Source: UBA2357 sp002344625
GTDB taxonomy: Bacteria; Pseudomonadota; Gammaproteobacteria; Burkholderiales; Rhodocyclaceae
Assembly (NCBI GenBank): GCA_937995335.1
Contig: CALKIH010000039.1
Span: forward strand, 13,676-77,675
Reading direction: 5' to 3'
Length of the DNA stretch: 64,000 nucleotides
Part shown: positions 1 to 8,034 of the stretch, piece by piece
Position numbering within the stretch: position 1 is the first letter of the stretch
Layout: every line of letters starts with the position of its first letter
Program-made: the position numbers and the translations under genes
The notes under the pieces: model-generated
The model's database searches: none
Seen by the model: only the letters and a program-made list of their open reading frames with translations
What the model was told of the DNA's origin: nothing

Positions 1-655
1 CATGGGTGACCGGCAGCATCGGCAGACCCGCCCTGGCATAGTCCTCGGTGCGATAGAGCGCCAGCGCCCAGAAATGCGGCGGTGTCCATGCGAAGATGAT
101 CAGGAACAGTAACAGCGCATCCGCGCTGACCTCTCCGGTGACGGCCGCCCAGCCCAGCACGGGCGGCATCGCACCGGAAGCACCACCGATGACGATGTTC
201 TGCGGCGTACGCGGCTTGAGCACCACCGTGTAGATGACGGCATATCCTACGAAGGTCGCCAGCGTCAGCCACATCGTGAGCGGATTCACGAACTGGTGCA
301 GGATCACGAGCCCGCACGCTCCCAACACCCCCGCAAACACCAGCGTTTCGCCATTGCCGAGCTCACCGCGCGGCAAAGGGCGCCCGCGCGTACGTGACAT
401 ATGGGCGTCGATGCGACTTTCGATCATGCAGTTGAAGGCAGCAGCGGCGCCGGCCACGAATGCGATACCGAGTGTTGCGCTCAGCACCCGCGCCGCATCG
501 GGCAAACCCGCCGGAACCGCGAGAAACATGCCGATGATGGCGCAGAACACGATCAGTGTATTGACCCTGGGTTTGGTCAGCACATAAAAGGCATGCAAAC
601 GACGACTGGCTGCAAGCCGGTCAAGCGTAAGAGTTCTTGTGTTCGGTCCGCTCAT
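1..655 (-). CDS. ctaB: Heme O synthase (protoheme IX farnesyltransferase), 3' end outside window
   Basis: Integral membrane prenyltransferase that adds a farnesyl group to heme B, the first step toward heme A for the aa3 oxidase. About 218 residues are present, starting MSGPNTRTLTLDRL; the rest lies beyond base 1. The visible part holds the UbiA-family signature with Asp-rich prenyl-diphosphate site (N-x-x-x-D type: NCMIESRIDAHMSRTRGRPL) and several hydrophobic helices. The ATG at 655 follows a GGAGGGG ribosome site. It overlaps the 3' end of ctaA by 35 bp, so translation is probably coupled. Symbol cyoE is equally used. Identification is firm; only the C-terminus is unseen. Confidence 0.93.
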   Translation of the reverse strand, partial: MSGPNTRTLTLDRLAASRRLHAFYVLTKPRVNTLIVFCAIIGMFLAVPAGLPDAARVLSATLGIAFVAGAAAAFNCMIESRIDAHMSRTRGRPLPRGELGNGETLVFAGVLGACGLVILHQFVNPLTMWLTLATFVGYAVIYTVVLKPRTPQNIVIGGASGAMPPVLGWAAVTGEVSADALLLFLIIFAWTPPHFWALALYRTEDYARAGLPMLPVTH

Positions 656-1658
656 TTCCCCTCCTTTCCGCCCGCACCGCGGCCCCCTCACGCACCAGCC
701 GATAGTTGACGCATATCATCACGACGACCAGCAACGCTGCGCCCGCGTTGTGTGCCACCGCCAGCAGCAGGGGCAACCCGAAAACCACATTCGCAACGCC
801 CAACAAGACCTGCAGCACCACGCAGGCCAGGAGCGCCAGGCCGACATGCTGAGTCGCCTGTCGGCGCGACAACAGCCAGGCCAACAGGAACAGTACCCCC
901 CCCGCCAGCACGGCGCCCACTCTGTGCATCCAATGGATCGCCGTGAGCGCCGCCAGCGACAGCAGTTCGCCATCCGGCGTCATGCCCAGTTCGCGCACCA
1001 CATGGAACGCGTTCGCATAGTCGCCCTCGGGCCACCAGCTACCGTGACAGGTCGGGAAGTCCGAACATGCCAGCGCGGCGTAGTTGGTGCTGGTCCAGCC
1101 GCCAAGCGTGATCTGGGCCACCAGCAGAACCAACCCCAAGCGCCCGAGCAACAACATTCCCGGGCTGGTCCCGGCCCGCTGGAAACGAAATGCCCGCAGT
1201 GACAGCCACACCAGCAATGCCAGGGTAGCGAGCCCCCCCAGCAGGTGCGCGGTGACAATTGCGGGTTTGAGCAGCAGGGTCACCGTCCACATCCCCAGCA
1301 TGCCCTGGAAGACGACGACCCCGACCAGCCCGCTCGCCAGCCAGGGGGCACTGCCGGGCTCACGGCGCAAACGCCACGCGCGCAAGGCAATTGCAATGAT
1401 CAGCAGCCCCAGGCCGCTCGCCAGATAGCGGTGGATCATTTCCTTCCACGCCTTGGGCAGGCTTACCGGACCATGGGGATTGGCCACATGGGCATCGAGA
1501 ATCTGCTCCGCAGCATGCGCCGGCGTGAGCTTCCCGTAGCAACCAGGCCAATCGGGACAGCCCAGTCCGGCATCCGCAAGGCGCACGTAGGCGCCGAACA
1601 CCACCACGACCAACGTGAGGGAAAGCGCGACCAACAGCAGGCGACGATAGGTCTGCAT
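621..1658 (-). CDS. ctaA: Heme A synthase, COX15/CtaA family
   Basis: Converts heme O to heme A in the inner membrane for cytochrome c oxidase. The 345-residue protein starts MQTYRRLLLVALSL at the ATG at 1658; the reading frame stays open further upstream, but that part is Arg/Gly/Ala-rich shadow sequence of the neighbouring gene. About eight hydrophobic helices are visible, with heme-ligand histidines in HAAEQILDAHVANPHG, MIHRYLASG, TAHLLGG and IHWMHRVGAV, and the paired-Cys loops GCPDWPGCYG and CSDFPTC of this family. Its start overlaps the stop of the SCO-like gene (TGATG) and its end overlaps ctaB, giving a tightly coupled assembly operon. Confidence 0.95.
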   Translation of the reverse strand: MQTYRRLLLVALSLTLVVVVFGAYVRLADAGLGCPDWPGCYGKLTPAHAAEQILDAHVANPHGPVSLPKAWKEMIHRYLASGLGLLIIAIALRAWRLRREPGSAPWLASGLVGVVVFQGMLGMWTVTLLLKPAIVTAHLLGGLATLALLVWLSLRAFRFQRAGTSPGMLLLGRLGLVLLVAQITLGGWTSTNYAALACSDFPTCHGSWWPEGDYANAFHVVRELGMTPDGELLSLAALTAIHWMHRVGAVLAGGVLFLLAWLLSRRQATQHVGLALLACVVLQVLLGVANVVFGLPLLLAVAHNAGAALLVVVMICVNYRLVREGAAVRAERRGNERTEHKNSYA

Positions 1659-2218
1659 CAACCCAACCCCGAATACTTGAGAAGGCGCTGCAGATCCTTG
1701 ATGACCAGCTTCACATCCGGTTGGGCCGGAAAGCGCATCATGACATTGCCCAGCGGATCGACCAGGAACAGGTGCGCCTCGCGTTCCGCGGCGGGCAGAC
1801 TTGCGATCCAGGCCGGGTGGCCGCGCGCAATACGCAATTCGGGATGCTGTTGAATGACCCCGGGCGTGGGCGTCACGTCGTCGGTCACCAGCCACAGACG
1901 GGCGACACGCCCCATCTCCTTGCCCTGCGCCAGCCGACTCTGTCTCATCGCGTACAGCGCCTCGCCGCAGGCCGCACGGCAATCACCCGAGCCGGCATAG
2001 ACCAGCGTCCAGTGACCATTCAGCGCCCCGCGATCGACAGCCGGCTGACCGGCCAAGCCGTTCAGCCGGGCGTCGGGCAGGGGCGCAGGTTGAATGAGCT
2101 CGCCATAGTTCATGGTCGTATGCGGTTGCCAGACGTAAAAGGCCAGATACGACGCGATGATCGGCAGGGTACAAACCAGCGCCAGAATCGCCAGCGTCAG
2201 TTTTGCGCTACGTTGCAT
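1658..2218 (-). CDS. SCO-like thioredoxin-fold membrane protein of the cox cluster
   Basis: 186 residues with one N-terminal membrane anchor (about residues 7-29) and a periplasmic thioredoxin-like domain. The motif GDCRAACGEALYAMRQ (a CxxxC pair near residue 80) resembles the copper-binding CxxxC of SCO1/SenC proteins, but the fold is shorter than true SCO. Position between surf1 and ctaA indicates a role in oxidase maturation, perhaps copper or redox handling. It overlaps surf1 by 11 bp and ctaA by a TGATG junction. Function is inferred from context; the exact substrate is unknown. Confidence 0.75.
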   Translation of the reverse strand: MQRSAKLTLAILALVCTLPIIASYLAFYVWQPHTTMNYGELIQPAPLPDARLNGLAGQPAVDRGALNGHWTLVYAGSGDCRAACGEALYAMRQSRLAQGKEMGRVARLWLVTDDVTPTPGVIQQHPELRIARGHPAWIASLPAAEREAHLFLVDPLGNVMMRFPAQPDVKLVIKDLQRLLKYSGLG

Positions 2219-2909
2219 GTCTGAAGATACTCCTACTCGTGTAGACCAAGGTCAGGACCAAGGCCAAGCCCGCCAGTGAATACCACTGGAACGCGTAGCC
2301 ATGGTGGCGATCCACCCCGGCATCAGGTCGGGGCCACTGTCTCACCAGGCCGTCCTCCGGCCCTGCATTCTGTTGAAGCACCCAGTCACGCACCGCGATG
2401 CCGGTCCGGCTCCGGTAATGATCGAGGTCAATGTACTGCAGCACGACACCATCGCCCGGCGAGTTCGCAAGCGTAAATCCCTCCCCGTGCCGCTTGCGCA
2501 CCACCCCTTCGATGGCGACAACCCCTTCCGGCACTGCGACCGACGGCAACTTGCCGCGATCCGGGCCGGCCATGATCCAACCGCGCTTCACCAGAACGAA
2601 GCCACGTTCCCTGGAGAGTTTCAGCGGCGTGTGTACCTCGTAGCCGGCCATGCCCAAGTGGATGCGGTTGTCCAGAAAGACGGTACCTTCTCCGACCCAC
2701 TCACCCTCCAAAATCACCGCTTGCCACTCGGATGGGTCGATCAGTGCGCGCCCATCCACCGGCCTTACCTGCGCTGCGGCCGCGATGGCATCGCTCAGCG
2801 CCGTCTTCTCGTCCGCACGCCGCATCTGCCAATTGCCCAATAGCAGCCCGATCACACAAACCACCGCGCCCGCCAGCAGCGGTAGCGGATGTACTCGACG
2901 CCGCGCCAA
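2208..2909 (-). CDS. SURF1 family cytochrome oxidase biogenesis protein
   Basis: 233 residues with the SURF1 plan: an N-terminal membrane segment ending in the hallmark GNWQMRRADEK, a large periplasmic domain with VFLDNRIHLGMAGYEVHTPL and LVKRGW, and a C-terminal helix preceded by HHGYAFQWYSLAGLAL. SURF1 proteins help deliver heme A to subunit I. The start appears to be TTG at 2909; no in-frame ATG precedes the conserved part. A divergent small gene begins 121 bp upstream, so the promoter for surf1-SCO-like-ctaA-ctaB should lie at 2910-3030. Confidence 0.92.
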   Translation of the reverse strand: MARRRVHPLPLLAGAVVCVIGLLLGNWQMRRADEKTALSDAIAAAAQVRPVDGRALIDPSEWQAVILEGEWVGEGTVFLDNRIHLGMAGYEVHTPLKLSRERGFVLVKRGWIMAGPDRGKLPSVAVPEGVVAIEGVVRKRHGEGFTLANSPGDGVVLQYIDLDHYRSRTGIAVRDWVLQQNAGPEDGLVRQWPRPDAGVDRHHGYAFQWYSLAGLALVLTLVYTSRSIFRHAT

Positions 2910-3030
2910 TCAAAACACCCGCATCGAAGCGCGCGCGACGACGCGTTTGGCGCGAAAATGCCCGGCAGCGCCCACGTTAGCAACGGCGCGATCGCAGTCA
3001 TTGGTCGGATTCGTCCGCTGGAGCCCCTTC

Positions 3031-3225
3031 ATGCGCCTGGTCGTCATCGTCTTCCTCGTTCTGATCGTCGCGAGCCTCGGCTCCGCCCTGTTGTTCCTGC
3101 TCAAGGACAAGGGCTCCGGCACCCGCACCGTAAAGGCGCTCGCGATCCGGGTCGGCCTTTCTATCACCTTGTTTCTCATGCTCATGATCGGTTATGCCAC
3201 CGGCCTGCTCACGGGCAAGCTATGA
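3031..3225 (+). CDS. Twin transmembrane protein, DUF2909 type
   Basis: 64-residue protein made of two hydrophobic helices (residues 1-23 and 40-60) separated by a short charged loop, KDKGSGTRTVKALAIR. This matches the small DUF2909/twin-TM proteins found next to aa3 oxidase genes in betaproteobacteria. It is the only plus-strand gene in the oxidase cluster, lying between ctaE and surf1 and convergent with ctaE (31 bp gap). The start ATG at 3031 begins MRLVVIVFLV; longer frames upstream are non-coding. A role in oxidase assembly is inferred from location only. Confidence 0.85.
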   Translation: MRLVVIVFLVLIVASLGSALLFLLKDKGSGTRTVKALAIRVGLSITLFLMLMIGYATGLLTGKL

Positions 3226-3256
3226 ACCGTAGCGGCGTCATCTTCCGGGCACGTCA

Positions 3257-4108
3257 TCAGAGCCAATAGACGACTACGAACAGAATCAGCCATACCACGT
3301 CGACAAAGTGCCAGTACCACGCCGTTGCCTCGAAGGCAAAGTGGTGGTCCGGCCGGAAGTGGCCCGCCATCACCCGGAACAGCATCACCGTCAGCATGAT
3401 CGCGCCGATCGTCACATGCAGACCGTGGAACCCCGTCAACAGGAAGAACGTCGAGCCATAGATGCCGCTGTCGAGACGCAGGTTGAGGTCCGCATAGGCA
3501 TGCACGTACTCGTACATCTGGAACCCGAGAAACACTACACCGAGCAGGATCGTGAGCAGCAAGCCGAGCTTGAGCTGACCGCGATCGCCCTTGAGCAGAG
3601 CATGATGCGCCCAGGTCAGGGTGGCACCCGAAGTCAGCAACAACAGGGTATTGAATGCGGGAATACCCCAGGCGCCCATCGGCGTGAACGCCTCGTCCGG
3701 CCGTGGGCCGGCAGAAGGCCAATCGGCCGTGAAACCCTGCCACAGCAAGGCTTCGTTGTCGCCGCTGGCCAACCACGGCACGCTCAACACCCGCGCATAG
3801 AAAAGCGCGCCGAAGAAGGCGGCAAAAAACATCACCTCCGAGAAGATGAACCAGCCCATCGACCATCGGAACGACTTGTCGACCCGCTTGCCGTACTCGC
3901 CGCTTTCGGATTCGCGAACCACTTGCCCGAACCAGCCGAACAACATGTAGATAAGTACCGCGACGCCAAGGAAGAACAACTGGGGGCCGGGACCCGTCTC
4001 GTTGAGCCACAGCACCGCCCCCGTGCCGAAGAGCAGCAACGCAATCGACCCGAAGATCGGATACTTGGACGGCTCAGGGACGAAGTACTTATCCACCGCG
4101 TGGCTCAT
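3257..4108 (-). CDS. ctaE: Cytochrome c oxidase subunit III
   Basis: 283 residues with seven predicted membrane helices, the normal size for subunit III. Family motifs are visible: KSFRWSMGWFIFSEVMFF, WGIPAFNTLLLLTSG, LGFQMYEYVHA, and GSTFFLLTGFHGLHVTIGA toward the C-terminus, ending WHFVDVVWLILFVVVYWL. It is part of the aa3 core, where it stabilises subunit I and its proton uptake path. ATG at 4108 follows the DUF2970 gene by 18 bp in the same operon. Confidence 0.97.
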   Translation of the reverse strand: MSHAVDKYFVPEPSKYPIFGSIALLLFGTGAVLWLNETGPGPQLFFLGVAVLIYMLFGWFGQVVRESESGEYGKRVDKSFRWSMGWFIFSEVMFFAAFFGALFYARVLSVPWLASGDNEALLWQGFTADWPSAGPRPDEAFTPMGAWGIPAFNTLLLLTSGATLTWAHHALLKGDRGQLKLGLLLTILLGVVFLGFQMYEYVHAYADLNLRLDSGIYGSTFFLLTGFHGLHVTIGAIMLTVMLFRVMAGHFRPDHHFAFEATAWYWHFVDVVWLILFVVVYWL

Positions 4109-4126
4109 CTAGATTCTCCCCATTGA

Positions 4127-4366
4127 TCAAGCACCGACCACGAGTCGCACGATCATGACCAGCGTCAGCACGAAAACGATTCCACCCAGCACCCCCGCCG
4201 CGATCACCGCCCGCGGGTCGAGCGAACGGGCGTCACGGCCATAGTCACTACGCTTGCGAATGCCCGCAAAGGCCCACAGCACCGCTTTCATGGTCGCCAG
4301 GAACCCTGCCCGCTCGACCGGCCCCGCGGTTTCGTCCACAGGCTGCCGCGCTCCGGGCTGCTTCAT
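4127..4366 (-). CDS. DUF2970 single-pass membrane protein
   Basis: 79 residues: a charged N-terminal half containing the DUF2970 core (ATMKAVLWAFAGIRKRSDY) and one C-terminal membrane helix (residues about 53-76). Such proteins sit between ctaG and ctaE in many betaproteobacterial oxidase operons; the molecular role is not known. Its ATG overlaps the ctaG stop (ATGA), so it is co-translated with the copper chaperone. Confidence 0.88.
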   Translation of the reverse strand: MKQPGARQPVDETAGPVERAGFLATMKAVLWAFAGIRKRSDYGRDARSLDPRAVIAAGVLGGIVFVLTLVMIVRLVVGA

Positions 4367-4929
4367 GACGCGCCATCACCGGTCGCGGGCAAAGCCGCAT
4401 TGCGGCCGGCGATCTCGAAGAAGGTGTAGGACAGGGTGACCGTATGCACATCATCGGGCAGCGCCGGATCGAGCACGAACGCAACCGGCATGGTTCGGCG
4501 CTCGCCGGCCGCGAGGGTCTGCTGGGTGAAGCAGAAACAATCCATCTTGCGGAAGAACTGGCCCGATATCGCAGGGCCGTAGCTCGGCACCGCCTGACCG
4601 GTGACCGGCCTGTCGCGGGTGTTCTCGACCTCGTAGGCAACCGTGACGAGTTCGCCGGGATGCACACGCACCACACTTTGCAGCGGATGAAACTGCCAGG
4701 GCAGGTCGTGGATGTTGGCGTCGAACTCGACCGTGATCAGGCGGCTCGTATCCACCTGGGTGTTGACGACTTCGTCAGCCTTGAGGATGTTGTTGATGCC
4801 GGTGACCTCGCAGATCTTCTCGTAGAACGGCACCAGCACGAATCCGAACCCGAACATGACCAGCGCGCCAATCGAAAGGCGTACCAGGAGCTTGCGGTTT
4901 TCGCCATGCAGTGAGTTCTGGTTCGGCAT
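4363..4929 (-). CDS. ctaG: Cox11-type copper chaperone for CuB
   Basis: 188-residue cytochrome oxidase assembly protein that inserts copper into the CuB site of subunit I. One N-terminal helix (about 14-34) anchors a periplasmic immunoglobulin-like domain. The copper-binding CFCF motif is present in KMDCFCFTQQTL, together with the VPFYEKICEVTGIN segment typical of the family. It follows the 36-codon small gene by 5 bp and overlaps the DUF2970 gene, consistent with one transcript from ctaC to ctaE. Confidence 0.96.
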   Translation of the reverse strand: MPNQNSLHGENRKLLVRLSIGALVMFGFGFVLVPFYEKICEVTGINNILKADEVVNTQVDTSRLITVEFDANIHDLPWQFHPLQSVVRVHPGELVTVAYEVENTRDRPVTGQAVPSYGPAISGQFFRKMDCFCFTQQTLAAGERRTMPVAFVLDPALPDDVHTVTLSYTFFEIAGRNAALPATGDGAS

Positions 4930-4934
4930 GCGCT

Positions 4935-5045
4935 TCAGACCCCGAAAACACCGCGGCGCACGACCACGAACAGGAACATCGCCAGGGCGACCGCTGCTAG
5001 TGCGAGGCCGGTGCGGCGATTGGCGGCTTTACGATTGTCACTCAT
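4935..5045 (-). CDS. Cytochrome oxidase small assembly protein (36 aa)
   Basis: Very short gene: ATG at 5045, stop TGA at 4935-4937, encoding MSDNRKAANRRTGLALAAVA followed by a hydrophobic stretch and an RRGVFGV tail. One membrane helix (residues 13-29) follows a basic N-terminus. The length, start and position between ctaD and ctaG match the small cytochrome oxidase assembly proteins annotated in many betaproteobacteria. Function is inferred from this conserved position; no catalytic residues are expected. Confidence 0.8.
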   Translation of the reverse strand: MSDNRKAANRRTGLALAAVALAMFLFVVVRRGVFGV

Positions 5046-5122
5046 CGAAGGATCGATCATGGTCAGTCCAAGAAGGGACGAACGGCGCCCGGCTCACAGG
5101 CCGCCGCGCGCCGAACGCGGGT

Positions 5123-6700
5123 TCATTTGAATACCGGCGCTTCTTCGAAGGTATGGTGCGGCGCCGGCGAAGGCACGGTCCATTCGAGACCGTCGGCATC
5201 CTCCCAGGCACGCGCGGCCGCTTTTTCTCCGCCGCGCACACATTTCACCACCACCACGATGAATATCAGTTGCGACAATCCGAACCCGAACGCGCCGACG
5301 GTCGCCATTGCGTTGAAATCGGCAAACTGGAGCGCGTAGTCGGGAATCCGGCGCGGCATGCCGGCCAGGCCGAGAAAGTGCATCGGGAAGAAGGTGATGT
5401 TGAAGAAGACCATCGAGCACCAGAAATGCAGTTTGCCAATCGTCTCGTTGGGCATGTGGCCGGTCCATTTCGGCAGCCAGTAGTAGGCCCCGGCGAAAAG
5501 CGCGAACAGGCTGCCGGCGACCAATACGTAGTGAAAGTGCGCGACGACGTAGTAGGTGTCGTGCAGCTGGATGTCCACCGGAGCGATCGCACAGATGAGC
5601 CCGGTAAAACCACCCAGCGTAAACACGAAGATGAAACCGACCGACCACAACATCGGCGTCTCGAAGGTCATCGAACCGCGCCACATCGTCGCGATCCAGT
5701 TGAACACCTTCACCCCGGTCGGCACTGCGATCAGCATCGTCGCATACATGAAGAACAACTGACCTTGCTTGGGCATGCCGGTCGCGAACATGTGATGGGC
5801 CCACACGATGAACGACAGAATCGCGATCGATGCGGTGGCGTAGACCATCGACGCGTAGCCGAACAGAGGTTTCCTGGCGAAGGTCGGGATGATCTGGCTC
5901 ACGATGCCGAACGCCGGCAGAATCATGATGTACACCTCGGGATGCCCGAAGAACCAGAAGATGTGCTGGAACAGCACCGGATCCCCCCCGCCGGCCGCGT
6001 TGAAGAAGCTGGTGCCAAAATGCCGGTCGGTGAGGATCATCGTGACCGCGCCGGCAAGTACCGGCATCACTGCAATCAGCAGATAGGCGGTGATGAGCCA
6101 TGTCCAGCAGAACAGCGGCATTTTCATCAAGGTCATCCCGGGGGCACGCATGTTGAGGATCGTGACCACGATGTTGATGGCGCCCATGATCGAGCTGATA
6201 CCCATGATGTGGATCGCGAAGATCGCCAGATCCATGCCCATGCCCATCTGGATCGAGAGCGGCGGATACAGGGTCCAGCCCGCCGCGGTCGCCCCGCCCG
6301 GCACGAAGAACGAACCGATCAGCATCACGGCGGCAACCGGCAGCAGCCAGAAGCTCCAGTTGTTCATGCGCGCGAACGCCATGTCCGAAGCACCGACCAT
6401 CAACGGCAGCATCCAGTTCGCAAAGCCGACGAAGGCCGGCATGATCGCGCCGAACACCATCACCAGACCATGCATGGTGGTCAGTTGGTTGAACAGTTCC
6501 GGCACGACGACCTGCAGGCCGGGCTGAAACAGCTCCGCCCGTATGGTCAGCGCCATCACCCCGCCGGAAAGGAACATCACGAAGCTGAAAAGCAGGTACA
6601 TCGTGCCGATGTCCTTGTGATTGGTGGTCGTGATCCACCGCATCAACCCGCTCGGTCCATGGTGATGTTCGTTCAAATGATCGGGGATTACCGCCGCCAT
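5123..6700 (-). CDS. ctaD: Cytochrome c oxidase subunit I, aa3 type
   Basis: 525 residues, the catalytic heme-copper subunit with twelve predicted helices. Visible sites: low-spin heme ligand His77 in TTMHGLVMV, the CuB ligand and cross-linked Tyr in FWFFGHPEVYIMILP, the further CuB pair in VWAHHMFATG, and the heme a/a3 ligands in YYVVAHFHYVLVAGS. The E of GHPEVYI marks an A-type proton-pumping oxidase, with K-channel and D-channel segments present. It lies 104 bp downstream of ctaC and 77 bp upstream of the small assembly gene. Confidence 0.98.
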   Translation of the reverse strand: MAAVIPDHLNEHHHGPSGLMRWITTTNHKDIGTMYLLFSFVMFLSGGVMALTIRAELFQPGLQVVVPELFNQLTTMHGLVMVFGAIMPAFVGFANWMLPLMVGASDMAFARMNNWSFWLLPVAAVMLIGSFFVPGGATAAGWTLYPPLSIQMGMGMDLAIFAIHIMGISSIMGAINIVVTILNMRAPGMTLMKMPLFCWTWLITAYLLIAVMPVLAGAVTMILTDRHFGTSFFNAAGGGDPVLFQHIFWFFGHPEVYIMILPAFGIVSQIIPTFARKPLFGYASMVYATASIAILSFIVWAHHMFATGMPKQGQLFFMYATMLIAVPTGVKVFNWIATMWRGSMTFETPMLWSVGFIFVFTLGGFTGLICAIAPVDIQLHDTYYVVAHFHYVLVAGSLFALFAGAYYWLPKWTGHMPNETIGKLHFWCSMVFFNITFFPMHFLGLAGMPRRIPDYALQFADFNAMATVGAFGFGLSQLIFIVVVVKCVRGGEKAAARAWEDADGLEWTVPSPAPHHTFEEAPVFK

Positions 6701-6804
6701 GCTGCCTCCTTCGCGATACCGGCCGCAACGCTCATCGGCCGGATTGAATATGTCGCCCGCGCCGCGGGCTCAACCGGCCCTCGACGAACCTGCAAATCGC
6801 CGGC

Positions 6805-7608
6805 TCAATTCGACGCCAACGCGGCCTTGCCGGCGAGTTGCCCGGCAACCCATTGCGCGTAAGCCTGTTCCGAAACCACATGCACCTCGATCGGCATGAA
6901 ACCATGGTCCTTGCCGCAAAGCTCCACACAGCTGCCGCGGTAGATGCCTTCCTTGTCGGCGCGAAACCAGGTATCCCGGATGAACCCGGGGATGGCGTCC
7001 TGCTTCACGCCGAACGCGGGCACCCACCACGAGTGGATCACGTCGCTCGCGGTCGTGAGCAGGCGGACTTTCTTGCCTACCGGCACCACGACCGGGTTGT
7101 CGACCTCCAGCAGATAGTGCTCGCCCTTGGCGGCGCTGCCCTCGATCTGCTCGCGCGGGGTCGACAGATTGGAGACGAAGCGAATGCCTTCGCCCTCGCC
7201 CTGCAGATAGTCGTAACCCCACTTCCACTGATAACCCGTCGCCTTGATCGTGATGTCGGGCGAAGACGTGTCCTTCATGTAGAGAATCGTCTTGGTCGCC
7301 GGCCAGGCCATACCCACCAGGATGAACACCGGCACGATCGTCCACAGGATCTCCACCGTGGTGCTTTCATGAAAATTGGCGGCAACCGCCCCGCGCGACT
7401 TGCGGTGCTTGAACACCGACCAGAACATCACACCGAATACCGCGACGAAGATGACCGCACAGATGATCAGCATCAAGGTATGCAGGTCGTAGAGCTGCTC
7501 GGCGACCGAGGTGACAGGCTCCTGGAAATTGAAACGGCTCTGGGCAAGGGCGCTGCCGGACACGATCAGCGACGAGCCTGACAGCACCAGGCGACCTGAT
7601 AGATTCAT
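6805..7608 (-). CDS. ctaC: Cytochrome c oxidase subunit II
   Basis: 267 residues when started at the ATG at 7608 (MNLSGRLVLSG), which places a signal peptide ending ALAQ at the N-terminus; the frame stays open for 45 codons upstream, but that part has no subunit II features. Two helices (about 40-60 and 83-100) are followed by the cupredoxin domain. The CuA site is intact: His in SDVIHSWWVP and the cluster CVELCGKDHGFM. No cytochrome c domain is fused at the C-terminus. First gene of the oxidase operon. Confidence 0.97.
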   Translation of the reverse strand: MNLSGRLVLSGSSLIVSGSALAQSRFNFQEPVTSVAEQLYDLHTLMLIICAVIFVAVFGVMFWSVFKHRKSRGAVAANFHESTTVEILWTIVPVFILVGMAWPATKTILYMKDTSSPDITIKATGYQWKWGYDYLQGEGEGIRFVSNLSTPREQIEGSAAKGEHYLLEVDNPVVVPVGKKVRLLTTASDVIHSWWVPAFGVKQDAIPGFIRDTWFRADKEGIYRGSCVELCGKDHGFMPIEVHVVSEQAYAQWVAGQLAGKAALASN

Positions 7609-8034
7609 TTTCCAACCCTCGAGTGGATCCGATCGTTCAACGTACACGCCAGCGGTGCCCGGCGAGCCTTCTGAGGGCTCGTCGCAGATCCGGACATTCA
7701 TGCCGTCAACGATCCAGATGGATTGTTGTGATGCCTCGATCATCGGCGGCGGCGCGTGAATCCCGGCCCGAAAGCCGCAGGCGCCTGCCGTTCCGCAAAT
7801 CTCGGCTGATCATGCCATAGCCGCTTTGACGGTCGCAACGAGATTTTTTGACATTTGTCAATATGCTGCCATGCAACATCTGGTAAGCAACGGGCACAAT
7901 CCATGCAAACAGCCAACTCTATCGGCACAGAAGGCGACTTGATGCTGCAGCGCGCACATCGCGAAGGGTCGCCACGCCCGCGGCGCACCGACCTTCGAAG
8001 CCCGCACGACGCCCGTGGCCGTTAAAATGCCGGC
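7609..8034. other. Divergent intergenic region between ctaC and recQ
   Basis: 426 bp without a convincing gene. It should hold the ctaC promoter (minus) and the recQ promoter (plus). Directly visible: a palindrome TTGACA-TT-TGTCAA at 7848-7861, and a -10-like TAAAAT at 8023-8028 just before the recQ start. On the minus strand TTGCGA and CATGAT, 18 bp apart (about 7812-7841), could form a weak ctaC promoter. Short open frames here look like shadows and have no family features. Confidence 0.5.
7848..7861. repeat. 14-bp palindrome TTGACA-TT-TGTCAA
   Basis: Perfect 6-bp inverted arms with a 2-bp centre in the ctaC-recQ intergenic space. It may be a regulator site. Its arms resemble a -35 box, but no -10 lies at the right distance on either strand. 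No regulator can be assigned. Confidence 0.4.

Noticed and set aside
4856..6862. A 668-codon plus-strand frame opposite ctaD
   Set aside because: Shadow of ctaD; His/Arg/Asp-rich composition with no fold or start signal.
7609..7743. N-terminal extension of ctaC by 45 codons
   Set aside because: The extension lacks a signal peptide, whereas the ATG at 7608 begins a normal one with GAGG upstream.
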